Source: Hormiphora californensis (lineage: Eukaryota > Ctenophora > Tentaculata > Cydippida > Pleurobrachiidae). From it: a stretch of 64,000 bases of DNA. The stretch is from assembly GCA_020137815.1 (NCBI GenBank), contig CM035353.1, positions 639,501 through 703,500 of the forward strand. Direction: 5' to 3'. The position numbers were made by a program, and so were the translations under genes. Positions 24,282 through 54,600 of this stretch are shown here, one piece after another. How positions within the stretch are numbered: position 1 is the first letter of the stretch; the number at the start of each line of letters is the position of its first letter. The notes under the pieces were generated by a model. That model saw only the letters and a list, made by a program, of their open reading frames with translations, did not search any database and was not told where the DNA came from.

Positions 24282-24668
24282 TTGACATGGTTGTGTAGCA
24301 TAAACAGTTTAATACACAGCAGACTGGACTACTGTAACAGCCTCCTTGCTGGTTCTTCTGCCAAAGACATAGGTCGTTTACAGAAGATTCAAAACTCTGC
24401 GGCCCGTTTCGTCTTTGGACAACGCCTCTACCAAGGCACCACAAACCTTCGCAAACAGCTTCATTTCCTACCCGTTCGAGAAAGAGTGCAGTACAAGTTG
24501 TGTCTACTGACATACAAAACACTGATTAGTATAGCCCCACCTTACCTCTCGAAGATGATATCACTCCGTCAACCGAAGTTAAAAAGTCTACGAAGGGATG
24601 CTGACAAAACCTTACTTGACAAGAACTATGCCAGATATTGTTCGAGTTTAGTGTCGCTGCTCCGGTAA
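24282..24668 (+). mobile_element. LINE reverse-transcriptase C-terminal fragment
   Basis: The reading frame gives SRLDYCNSLLAG, then RLQKIQNSAARF, then LHFLPVRERVQYKLCLLTYK and APPYLS. This is the hallmark order of the RT thumb/C-terminal region in CR1/jockey-like non-LTR elements. The copy is 5'-truncated and ends with CGGTAA at 24668. There is no endonuclease or RT core. Confidence 0.85.
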
Positions 24669-33849
<9,181 letters not shown>

Positions 33850-34054
33850 CCTGAAAAAAGAAGATCTACCTTAGAAGGAGAAGAGAAAGAGAAAAGAGAT
33901 CGGACAATCTATGTGCCACCTTTTTTGTTATTTTCAACTGCCATGAATCCAGGTCCAGGAAGGAGGGAGCGAGAGACACTATTTTTTGGGAGTGTGTACC
34001 AGTTGATCTGGGATAGGGCGTGAAAGAAAATATTTTAAACAGCGAGCTATTTTG

Positions 34055-34060
34055 AATAAA
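34055..34060 (+). terminator. poly(A) signal AATAAA of ARL1
   Basis: Canonical AATAAA about 205 bases after the ARL1 stop codon, on the coding strand, with no other gene between. Confidence 0.6.
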
Positions 34061-34483
34061 CTAATGTTGATACAAATCGCGGTTCTTTTTTCAACATGTT
34101 TCCCCTTTTTTGGCCTGTGAAGATGGCTATTTTTCTGCGAATTTAACCGCCGTGATTTCAAAGTTTCCCTACTAAGCATAGTGCTCCACCACACTGCGTA
34201 TTACCCGGTCCATTATTATATACGGTGTTTCGTTTTGTGCCAATATTATACATAAAATATATAATGTATCTGTGTCTATGATGAATGATGTTTGAAGTAC
34301 TATGTATTGAATCTACCAACTTTAAATCGTGTGTTTTTTGGAATTTCAATATCTTTGGAATGGCCCATCCGACCCTATATTTTTATTACTTTCCCCCAAA
34401 TCAATTCAAATATAGATTGCTTCATAAACCATGCAGTACCTCTCTCTGACTCTCTCTCTTCCTGTCAGACCATTGGCCTGTCA

Positions 34484-34998
34484 GCCCCCCCCCCAGAGAG
34501 AGAGGGAGAGAGAAATACAAATTTGGGCGGGATATGGCCGATGGTAGTTGGTGCATGGTTTGATAGACGATATCGACCAGGATTTCTTGCAATATAAAAC
34601 TATTAAACCAACTACCATCGCCCATTGGGGGGGGGTGACACGTAACACTTTGTAACACTTTGTAACATGTAACGTGCACAAAATATTTTCTGCACATGTT
34701 ACAAAGTGTTACAAGCGTTACAAAGTGTTACAAAGTGTTACAAAGTGTTACAAAATGTTGCAAAATGTTGCAAAATGTTGCAAAAAATGCCCATTTTGTA
34801 ACACTTTGTAACATTTTGTAACACTTTGTAACATTTTGTAACACTTTGTAACACTTTGTAACACTTTGTAACATGTAACGTGCACAAAGAGTTTTCTGCA
34901 CATGTTACAAAGTGTTACAAAGTGTTACGTGTCACCCCCCCCCCCCCCCCCCCCCATTGTATCCCGCCCAAATTGCAATCTCTTTCTCTCTCTCTCTC

Positions 34999-35009
<11 letters not shown>
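34484..35009. repeat. foldback of about 525 bp with TGTTACAAAG arrays
   Basis: The outer arms pair C-run/GA-run with ATTTGGGCGGGAT (left) against ATCCCGCCCAAAT with CT-run/C-run (right). The inner arms pair GTAACACTTTGTAACATG and ACGTGCACAAA with their inverses more than once. The core is tandem TGTTACAAAG or TTTGTAACAC decamers. It ends about 110 bp upstream of the UCHL3-like start codon. Confidence 0.65.
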
Positions 35010-35043
<34 letters not shown>

Positions 35044-35120
35044 GGCCCCTCTCTCTCTCTCCCCCTCTCTCGTCATGTTTCTAACCCACCCTCTTGCCCC
35101 TGTCTAGGAAGCATTGAATC

Positions 35121-35792
35121 ATGGTCAGGTGGGTCCCAATGGAAAGTAACCCAGAAGTCTGGAATGCCTTTCTCCAATCCCTTGGTCTACCCCTGAACAT
35201 CCAATTCACAGATGTGTTTGGCCTGGACCCGGAACTTCTAGCAATGGTCCCAGGTAGACCCCTCGCTGCCCTCCTTCTCTTCCCGATCTCTGAGAACACA
35301 GAGAAGCTAAGTGCGGAGAAACAAGCGGAGACGAAATCAGTTTCTGAGGAGGTCTTTTTCATGAAACAAACTGTGGGAAATGCCTGTGGAACCGTGGGTA
35401 TTCTACATGCCGTACTGAACAACCCCTCAATACCAGTTGGAGGAGAGGTGGAGGTGTTTCGGGCAGCGTGCCAAGGTAAAACACCCGGGGAACGAGCCCT
35501 GTTGTTGGAGGAAAATGCAGGGATTGCAGAGCGACATTCAACAGCCGCGTCTACCGGTCAAACTGCCGCCCCGTCCGCTGACGAGAAAGTGAACCTACAT
35601 TTCGTTACATTTGTTGAGGTGGCAGGGAGATTGTGGGAGTTGGATGGAAGGAAGGAGAAGGCGTGTGATTGGGGACTTGTTGCGGGAGGGGATGTGTTAG
35701 GGGCGGCTGCTGGGGCTGTAAAGAGATACATGGCCTGTGATCCGGAGGAGATGCGATTCACAGTGGTAGCTCTAACTGATATGAACCAGTAG
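35121..35792 (+). CDS. UCHL3: ubiquitin C-terminal hydrolase L3-like (peptidase C12)
   Basis: A cytosolic cysteine protease that removes small adducts from the C-terminus of ubiquitin or NEDD8. The 223-residue single-exon frame is close to the 230 of UCHL3. The N-terminus WVPMESNPEVWN fits the UCH fold start. The catalytic set is visible: oxyanion Gln83 and nucleophile Cys89 in QTVGNACGT, His160 in NLHFVTF, and Asp175 in LWELDGRK. A GKTPGERA stretch before the crossover loop is also typical. An AG at about 35106 (CTGTCTAG) just upstream could be the acceptor of a 5'-UTR intron, which would explain why the coding part has none. ATG 35121 is chosen because no earlier in-frame start fits. Confidence 0.95.
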   Translation: MVRWVPMESNPEVWNAFLQSLGLPLNIQFTDVFGLDPELLAMVPGRPLAALLLFPISENTEKLSAEKQAETKSVSEEVFFMKQTVGNACGTVGILHAVLNNPSIPVGGEVEVFRAACQGKTPGERALLLEENAGIAERHSTAASTGQTAAPSADEKVNLHFVTFVEVAGRLWELDGRKEKACDWGLVAGGDVLGAAAGAVKRYMACDPEEMRFTVVALTDMNQ

Positions 35793-35904
35793 CTGTGTGC
35801 ATCACTGTGTGTGACTCACTCTGTGACACGAGGGAGAGAGAGACTGAACAGAACTAGTAGCTGTGTGAGTAGAGGGAGTCGGATGGAATATTGGGGGACT
35901 GGGG

Positions 35905-36255
35905 AGGGATGGTTTGAACAGTGAGAGGGACTGGGAGGGATGGTTTGAACAGTGAGAGAGACTGGGAGGGGTGGTTTGAACAGTGAGAGAGACTGGGAGG
36001 GGTGGTTTGAACAGTGAGAGACTGGGAGGGTGGTTTGAACAGTGAGAGACTGGGGAGGGGTGGTTTGAACAGTGAGAGACTGGGAGGGTGGTTTGAACAG
36101 TGAGAGACTGGGGATGGGTGGTTTGAACAGTGAGAGACTGGGGAGGGTGGTTTGAACAGTGAGAGAGACTGGGAGAGGTGGTTTGAACAGTGAGACTGGG
36201 AGGGGTGGTTTGAACAGTGAGAGACTGGGGAGGGGTGGTTTGAACTGTGAGAGAC
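35905..36255. repeat. 28-bp minisatellite downstream of UCHL3
   Basis: About 13 copies of a unit GGTTTGAACAGTGAGAGACT plus a G-rich spacer of variable length. The minus-strand open frame over it (QTTPPSLTVQ-type) is repeat-derived. Confidence 0.85.
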
Positions 36256-36401
36256 CGGGGTAGTATTTGTGTACCTTTTGTATCCAATTGCACTTGATGC
36301 TTTTCCTCAGAGAAGAAATATCTTCTCAGAGAAAGAGAGAGAAAGAGGGGGAAAGCATCATTTGCGTTTTTCATTTGTTACAAATTCGTTAAACACGGTG
36401 T

Positions 36402-36407
36402 TTTATT
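36402..36407 (-). terminator. poly(A) signal of the acidic-protein gene
   Basis: AATAAA read on the minus strand, about 100 bases after the stop codon at 36506. Confidence 0.55.
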
Positions 36408-36505
36408 GGCAGGAAATATTTACAAAATGAATCTGAATAATAAACAAATAAATACAAATCTATCTGATGGCGTTCTAGAATTGTCCACGCGTGTTCGTCC
36501 CCTCT

Positions 36506-36871
36506 TCAAGCCTCCACAGCCTCAGCCTTCTTGATTTCTTCACTGCTTTCAACAGTTTTCACGGCAGCGGGTTCCTCTTTCTTCTCTTCTTCTTTTGTTT
36601 CTTCTTCCTTAGTTTCCTCTTCTTTAGTTTCCTCTGCTTCATCAGTCTTGGCCTTCTTCATTTCAGGCTCATCTTCGCTCGCCTCAGCAGGTCGTTTCGT
36701 CTCTTCCTCTTCTTTCTTCTCGACCTCCTCAGTCACGCCGTTCTCCTCAGTAGCAGCTCCATTCTCAGCGGGGGTTTCCTCCTTGGTAACCTCGGGGGTC
36801 TCCTCAGCGGGTTTTGTCTCCTCGATGGTCTTGGTCTCCTCAACAGTGTTAACGGGGGTATCGGCAGACAT
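36506..36871 (-). CDS. acidic nuclear protein, prothymosin-alpha-like
   Basis: A 121-residue frame starting MSADTPV (an upstream in-frame ATG at 36883 would add four residues). About a third of residues are Glu, with Lys/Thr/Ala and KEEET repeats near the C-terminus and almost no hydrophobic residues: an intrinsically disordered polypeptide. The middle carries KRPAEASEDEPEMKKAKTDE, which resembles in order and spacing the KR...KKxKTDE nuclear signal at the end of vertebrate prothymosin alpha. An MSxxx start and an ENG-rich stretch are further parallels. By analogy it may be a nuclear histone-binding or chaperone-like acidic protein. Low complexity makes convergence a real alternative. It is divergent from the reductase. 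Confidence 0.6.
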   Translation of the reverse strand: MSADTPVNTVEETKTIEETKPAEETPEVTKEETPAENGAATEENGVTEEVEKKEEEETKRPAEASEDEPEMKKAKTDEAEETKEEETKEEETKEEEKKEEPAAVKTVESSEEIKKAEAVEA

Positions 36872-36883
36872 GTTGTGAAACAA

Positions 36884-37357
36884 AGAAAACTGGGAGGTTC
36901 AACGATAGTTTGCTGGCAGATAGTTCAAGTGATTACCGCTAGCGTGAGACAAAGCCAAGACGCGGTAACACCTCCGCAAACAACCCAGCTCTTGAACATC
37001 TCGACATTTTAAGGCGCGCGCATTGACGCGCAAATCCAGTAGTAGTGCCGCGCAATAAAATAAATAAAACCGAGGCGAACTTCAAATTCGAAATTTTTGG
37101 CTTGCCTTTTTGAGATTTTTGTTTTTGTGACTTTTCAATTTTCATCACCCAAACCGTTAGTTGAAGCTCTGCTGTCAGTGATCAGTGGATTGTCAGCATG
37201 CTGCAGCATTGTGTTCTTTTTATTCTTGTACCAATGTTTAGAAAAATCAATTGTATTTGAGCTTGGGCCGAATGCCGACAAATTCGTCCCAAAAAACCTA
37301 GTGTGTCAGATATCTGAAAAGATAAAAACCATTAACACATTGTAGGAAAGGCCCGGT
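36884..37357. promoter_or_regulatory. shared intergenic region between divergent genes
   Basis: About 480 bp separate the start of the acidic-protein gene (minus) from the reductase start (plus), so both promoters must lie here. I see no convincing TATA box. GC-rich GCGCGCG elements near 37014-37050 could be core elements. Confidence 0.35.
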
Positions 37358-47922
<10,565 letters not shown>

Positions 47923-48641
47923 TTTTCCAGGGATGATTTAGGACACAAGTTGATGTTTGTCTCTCATTGATGTCTGTGTTTGTGTTCCTGTGATTCCTCA
48001 ATTTGTTATGTTGTGGGGGGTAAATCATAAAGAGGGGGTGTTCTGTGTATTGTTTAATGTTATAATACCGCTGTTTAGTTGGTGAAACCTTAAAGTGATG
48101 TTATCCTTGCTGACTCTATGAGAGGAACTCGCTTGACCGTATTGAACCCATTTTAATCCGAACAATTTAGATTTGAATAATTTAGCCCCTTTTTGTTGTG
48201 TTCGTTTAGATTAGCTGCCCGCTTAGTGCGGAACATGGGTCGCTGTGTGGTGTCGTATATATCATATGTGTAAATAATACGCGAATTCTCTGATCGCCTA
48301 ATGTTATATTATCTCTCTCCTGATTTCCATCAAGCTCTATGTTTCTAACAAGTTATATAAATCGTTTTACGCGTTTATCAACAAAAAGCAAGAAAATCAC
48401 GTTAGTAGGTAATAACTGTGTAACAGCAGTAGACCCCCCATTTACCGTGTCTCTATACACTGTATCCAAATCTAGCCTCCCGGCGAATCGAGAGTCTACT
48501 GTTATTTCATTTTAATTAACTACACATAAAATAATCACGTTTAGTTTTAGTTACAATTTAATTACAAATTAGAAAAACTTGGCCAAGCTCCACTCCAAAA
48601 CCGAAACATGTATACAAAAACATTCGCGGATACTGTCACAT
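47923..48641. other. convergent 3' ends, no gene
   Basis: Lies between the reductase stop (plus) and the protease stop (minus). Likely both 3' UTRs. No canonical AATAAA identified on either strand. Confidence 0.4.
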
Positions 48642-51600
48642 TTAACAAAGGTGGATATGTCGACAGACACCATCAGAGCATCTCGTTAGACCACCTCCAC
48701 ACGTGTCCTCCTCGCCTGTGTTAAGTGATTGTCCAGTTAGTTTTATGAAGGAGCAGTTATGTGTCTTTATGAAGGAGTTGGTGTCTTTCAGTAGAATAAT
48801 GGGGCCAAACACAAACAAACAAGTAATTTACTCACCCTTCTCACAGACTCCACAACTGACTTTACAGTTACCAATCATGTAGGCGTAGTACTCGCTGGTA
48901 GAACTACAGAATCCAAGTCCTGCCCAGGTGGAGCAGTACTGTTCCTTATCTTCACATGATTCTAAAGGTGGGGGGTGGGTAGATCAATTTAGTTATTTGT
49001 TTGGGGGGGGGGTAAGATAGTTTAGTTGTTTGGGGGGGGGGGACATGTTAATTGTTAATAAATCACCTCTTTCTTTCGATTTTGTTAATTAACGTTAATT
49101 AACAAAATTAACAAAATTAACAAATGCTAAAATATTGGTGTTATCGGTTGATAATACGACTTTAACTGATTTAATTTTGTAGTTTAATAACTTATCTAAC
49201 GTTTGTATACCCATACAAGGCCTCCTCCGATAACCAAAGTCCAACATACAAGTTTTTTGGCTCCAAATCGATCAAAATTTAAAGATTACGAATATTTCAA
49301 TTTAGCGTGTAAAATGTCACTTGAATGTAATTTTTTCATTGATAATCCATTCTTCAGACGAAAGAAAGTGGTGCACAACGTTTCTGTTTGGAAAATACGA
49401 AAAAATTCCCAAATTTGCTTTTTTTGGTCAAAAATTGAAAATTTGCTTCGCTACAAATCCTTGTGTTTTTTAGAAAAAATTATTTTTGGGATATTTTTCG
49501 ATTGAAAGTAAATTTATGAGTCTTATTAAGTTTTTAAGGTTGGAAAATGTGGATTAGTGTCATTTGACCTCAATTGCGGTTCAGGTTGGCTAGTTTTTGT
49601 TCAAATTTACAAAATGGAACAAATCGTTGTGGGAAGGCTGTAGTAGACGGCTTGGGGGTATGCAAATCATGCAGAAGGTACATCTTTGTTCGCAGAACAA
49701 CATGCAGCATGTGTAATACCAAAATACATGTGCTAAAGGGACTTTAGATGGTATAAATGGCAGTTGTTAATGTTTGTTAACTTTTGTTAATTATGTTAAT
49801 AAATCACCTGTTTTTTCGATGTTAATATTAACAAAGTTAACAAAATTAACATGTCCCCCCCCCCGTTTGGGGGGGGGGGGGTAAGATAGTTTAGTTGTTT
49901 GTTGGGGGGGGGGGTGTAAGATAGTTTAGTTGTTTGGGGGGGGGGGGGGGGGGGAAGATAGTTTAGTTGTTTGTTTGGGGGGGGGTTAGCATAGTTTAGT
50001 TGTTTGTTTGGGGGGGGGGGGGTAAGATAGTTTAGTTGTTTGTTTGGGGGGGGGGGGGTAAGATAGGGGGTAAGATAGTTTAGTTGTTTGTATTGGGGAG
50101 GAAACATATATCAGTTTAGTTGCTTTGTAGGGTAGTTGAAACTGAGTAAAATGATGCTGTATTACTAACCAATTAACTAATTACTAACTAGTAACTAACC
50201 ACAGAAAGCGCATGTTTTGGCACAGTTCAGTTCCATGTAATTGTAGTATTGGTTACCATCCTCACAGTATCCGGCATCCTTCCAAGTACCGCAGTACTCG
50301 TTATTATCCTTACAATCATCTGTACAGGTGATTCAATTAGTTAACTGTAGCTAGTACTAATCACTAATCTACAGGTGATTCAATTAGATCATGTTTAGAT
50401 CAATAATTAGATCAATCAGACCATACTGCTGCTCGCTACTAGAATCTATATAATGCGAAGGAGCCCCACTCACCCCTATTAACAGTTGAGTATTGTAACT
50501 CAACCAACTCAACCCCCTGATTATAATCTGGTAACCCCCTGATTATAAGAGATCTATGTGTGTGTTACCTGCAACAGGTGAAGTGCATGCATCCACACCG
50601 GTAGACCCCTTCTTGCTTGTCGTCCCACTGGGACACTTGGTGCACGAGCTGGCCCCCGCTCCACTGTACGTGTTAACAGGGCACATGGTACACCCCTCCG
50701 CACTAGAGTAATAGCCAGCCACGCAGCCCCCTGTATACAAGTGAGAGGGGTAATATAAGTGAGCGGGATGTTGTTTTGTTGAATGATGTATAACAGTTAA
50801 CAGTCCCCCCCCCCTTTTTGGGTACATGGGTATATATATCCCGAGGGTGACTCACGTTTGGTGCACTGTCTTGCAGCAGTGGATCCAGCCGGTGATGTTT
50901 TACCCGTTGGGCACTCCTCGCATTCACTGTTACCACCGGACCCGTAGGTACCCTGTGTTGAAACACATGGATTTTAGTCAGGTGGTCTCAGGTCTAGTCT
51001 CGATAAGTAAGTCAGGTGGTACTGTTCTAATCGGGATTCTTTGAATACAGTTAAACGGCCGAGTACCTCTCTAACTAAGTCATCTGAAGTCACTAATCCA
51101 CAGCTAAGTCTCACAAACTCTAACTGAATCACTAAGAATCACTGACTAAGTCTATCTCACTCCACAGCTATTACCCACCTCAGGACACTGTTTACAGCCC
51201 TGTTTTGTAGAGGTGTATCCCGCCTTGCAGGAGCAACTCTGCCCACATGTAACGGGGCAGTTGAGCGCCATGTAGTCCACGTAGCTAGTGGTGCAATACC
51301 CCAGACCTTGGTACGTCTCACAGCTTGTAATACTGTCACGGCACACTGCCAAAATAAACTTGATAGAAGTGACAAATTGGAGAGTTATTTATTAAAACAA
51401 ATAAACCGGAGAGTTATTTATTAGACGCTTACCCCAGAAACTCTATTCTTTATTATACCTAAAGTGCCTAAGTTACCTAATACCATTTATCTCAACAACT
51501 TTGGTGTTAGCTGAATAACTTACAGCAGTTTCCACAGCTCTTTTTACAGTAAGCCTTCATGAAGCCCTCATATTCATGCCCAGTTTCACAGTACCCCTTC

Positions 51601-54600
51601 TTAGCCCAGGTACCACATTCGTCCTTTTCGTCATCACATGCTGTAGATATATACACAGGGATAGTTACGTGTGGCTCACACCGTCATTTTGTTTCAAATC
51701 CATGGTCTGTAATGGTACAAATAGTTTTCACACTTTTCCCCCAAACACCACACTGCTCCGATTAGACACTAGTCTGGTAGGTATCAGGCAGGTATGGTAA
51801 CTCACGGATAATGGTGTTTCCACCGTCACTACCATCATCACCACCATCACCACCATCATCCTCATAGTCATTCTCGTCTAGATCCTTCCATTCTACATAG
51901 TAGGCGTAGGAGAGCAGTCCACAGATATCCCGTCCTCGCTCCATTCGCCCGTACCCGTTGATACCCCAGTCTGCACCCCAGCTGTAACATGTAATTGGAT
52001 TGTAACATGGGGTGTATTGTGTAGCTTGTTGAGTAAGGGGGAAGGGTGTCACACTCTTCCCCCTTACTCAACAAGTTGTAGCAGTGGTGGTTTTCTTCAA
52101 ACCCCTTTTCGGAGGGTCGAGCTATACATTTCGATTTATAGGAATTTGTTTTACCTGTTCTTGATCTCAAAGTAGTTGGTACCGTATCCGGTCAACACGA
52201 CGGCGTGGTTAGGACTTTTTGTAGAAGAGCACCCATCATATACACCTAGGAGATAAGAATCATTATCATATTCAAATGCTCTGACCGCGGTTCTCGTGCG
52301 CAAGAAATGAGAATAGGATCAGGCCCTGTATGGCGGCGCCATACCCCATTTGATTCTCAAATCTGAGCACGCGACAGTGCGCTCAGATGGGGTCGCGGCG
52401 CCAGACAGGTCTGGCCTGAATATATGCTCTGACAGGCATTCATGCATATAATATATTTGGTATTTACCCTCTCCGACACTGTAGAAAGCATCCTCCACGT
52501 GGAATGCGACAGCGAGGGGCATGTTGTTAACGAGATCATATAGCACATCATTCTCAGAACCTGCAGTACTCTGGATGTATCCTGTCACCTTCATCTTGTT
52601 CTGCAGTCTGTTGGTGTGGCTGCCATGGGAGCAGCTGCCATCTCGACCTAGGGGGGGGGCTACATTTAGTACTGGGGGGGGGGGGCTACATTTAGCAATG
52701 TTTTCATTGTGTCACGTGATCTCGTGTTTTGATAACAAGCCGCTTGTTAGCTGCTTCTACACATGGTTTAATGTAAACAATCAGTGAAGACCATCACGTT
52801 GTGCCAAAACGTGAGCCAAACTACACCAGCTGTAACCAAACCTCTAACATTGACAACAGGGGTACTAAAGTCTAGCTGTATACCAGGAACCGACCGACAC
52901 AAGTAAACAACCAATCAGTACTCGTTATTTAGGTCACGTGACTGGTTATCAGCCAATCAGGGACAAGTATTTCCTGATTCGGTCGGTTCCTACTGTATAC
53001 CTTTGTAGGGATAAGAGGCTTCATCGCTGATATGGCCACTCTCAATGACTAGGTCCCATGCGTTGGTGTACCATCCACCGTTACATCCATCCCTGCCTGC
53101 ATCCTCGTAGGTACAATCAAGTAACTCCTGGTGTTGGTATTCAGTTAGGAGAGACAGTTAACCAGCAATTAGTGATGCCATAGGTTCCCGGCCCATTTCA
53201 TCAAAGTTGAGAAAGGGGGGAGCTTAGCGCCATAGTTACCCATACCCGGGCGGTATGTGGTTTGCTCAGCGTGTGGCTAAGTGACAAAAAAACAGCAATT
53301 AGTTGAACTAAACTTTAGACTGTCTCATGTGAGACCTGTCACGCCAATGCTCTGACAACGTGGTTCGTGTGCGCTCCGAGAAATATAACTGGGTCAGGTC
53401 AATGCTCTGACAGTGTGAGACAGAGTATTATAGGAGTGATTTCGTGTAAGAGCTTAGCCTAGCGGGTATTATATACCTGTTCGGAGAGAGAGACAAGTTT
53501 TCCCGTCGCTTTCTTGAACGCAAACTCCATAGGTCCAACCTAGAACAGGAGATCAAGTTTAGTGCAAGGTGTTAGGAAAAGTTATTATGTTCCCTCCTTT
53601 ACACGAAACAGAGTCTAGCTAGGCAGAGGAAAGGGCCCCATGGTGAGACAAACCCCAGCTGTATAGAACATTGAGGACGATGACTCACCGCGCCATAACT
53701 CCAGCAACTCCCGCACTTTCCTTGGTTTTTCACATCAGTTATCATTCCCTTGCTCTTCCAGTCCCATGTCTTGGGAAGATCCGCAGAACTTACAGACATC
53801 AGCATGGGAGCAGACTCTGGAGGAGGGAGAGTTGAGTAAGGAGTAACAAGGAGTAAGGAGTAGCAAGGAGGGAGAGTTTTTATGAGCAATGTGCCGGTTT
53901 ATGTATGCAACATTTCGATAGTTCAGCCGCCCTTTAGATACAAACCGTATTGTATGTTAAGTTGAATTATAACAACAAAGTGAATACTGTCAGGCCAATG
54001 CTCACAGTTCACCCGCGCTCCGCGTGCAGAACTTATTTGAAGAAATGAGAATTATAGGGTCAGGCCAATGCTCTGACAGAGTGAACATGTATGTCGTATA
54101 TTATTGTTTCAACAGCTGTTTCTTCTGTTAGGCCAATGCTTTGACCAGTGACCGCGGATGTTGTACGCTCCGTGTACAGATATTATGAGAATGCATTGTC
54201 AGGCCAATGCTCTGACAAGGTTTCTTACGGAATTTGGCGTTATTCAGTAGGAATGTATCGTTAGTTACTCCCAGAAACTGTTTCCTCTCTTCAACATCCT
54301 GTGACATCAGATAATTTGTTATACCACAAGTATTATAGTTGGCTCAAGATTAATTTGGTTTGGTTTGGGTTGCTCAGATCTGGGACTGTAAACAGCCACG
54401 TATAACAGCCAAGTCTCGCCGACCGATTTAGTGATTTCAGACATACCATGATTGAGAATGAATTGAGGGTCATTTCGTAGGAGGTTTTCTTCTTTCTGAA
54501 CTGTCTGTTGTGCCTCTTACAATCATTGAGACTCTTGATAAATGCTTTCTGCTCCTTCGCCCTGCAAACACACAACCAATCAGAACTTGTTATTTAGGTC

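Noticed and set aside
35802-36374. 190-codon minus-strand frame downstream of UCHL3
   Set aside because: Made of the 28-bp minisatellite (QTTPPSL units).
49203-49505. 100-codon frame in protease intron 16
   Set aside because: Lies within an inverted-repeat element. AT-rich, no domain.
50543-50827. Reading the ephrin-receptor-like block as a separate small secreted protein
   Set aside because: Donor and acceptor phases tie it to the protease gene on both sides.
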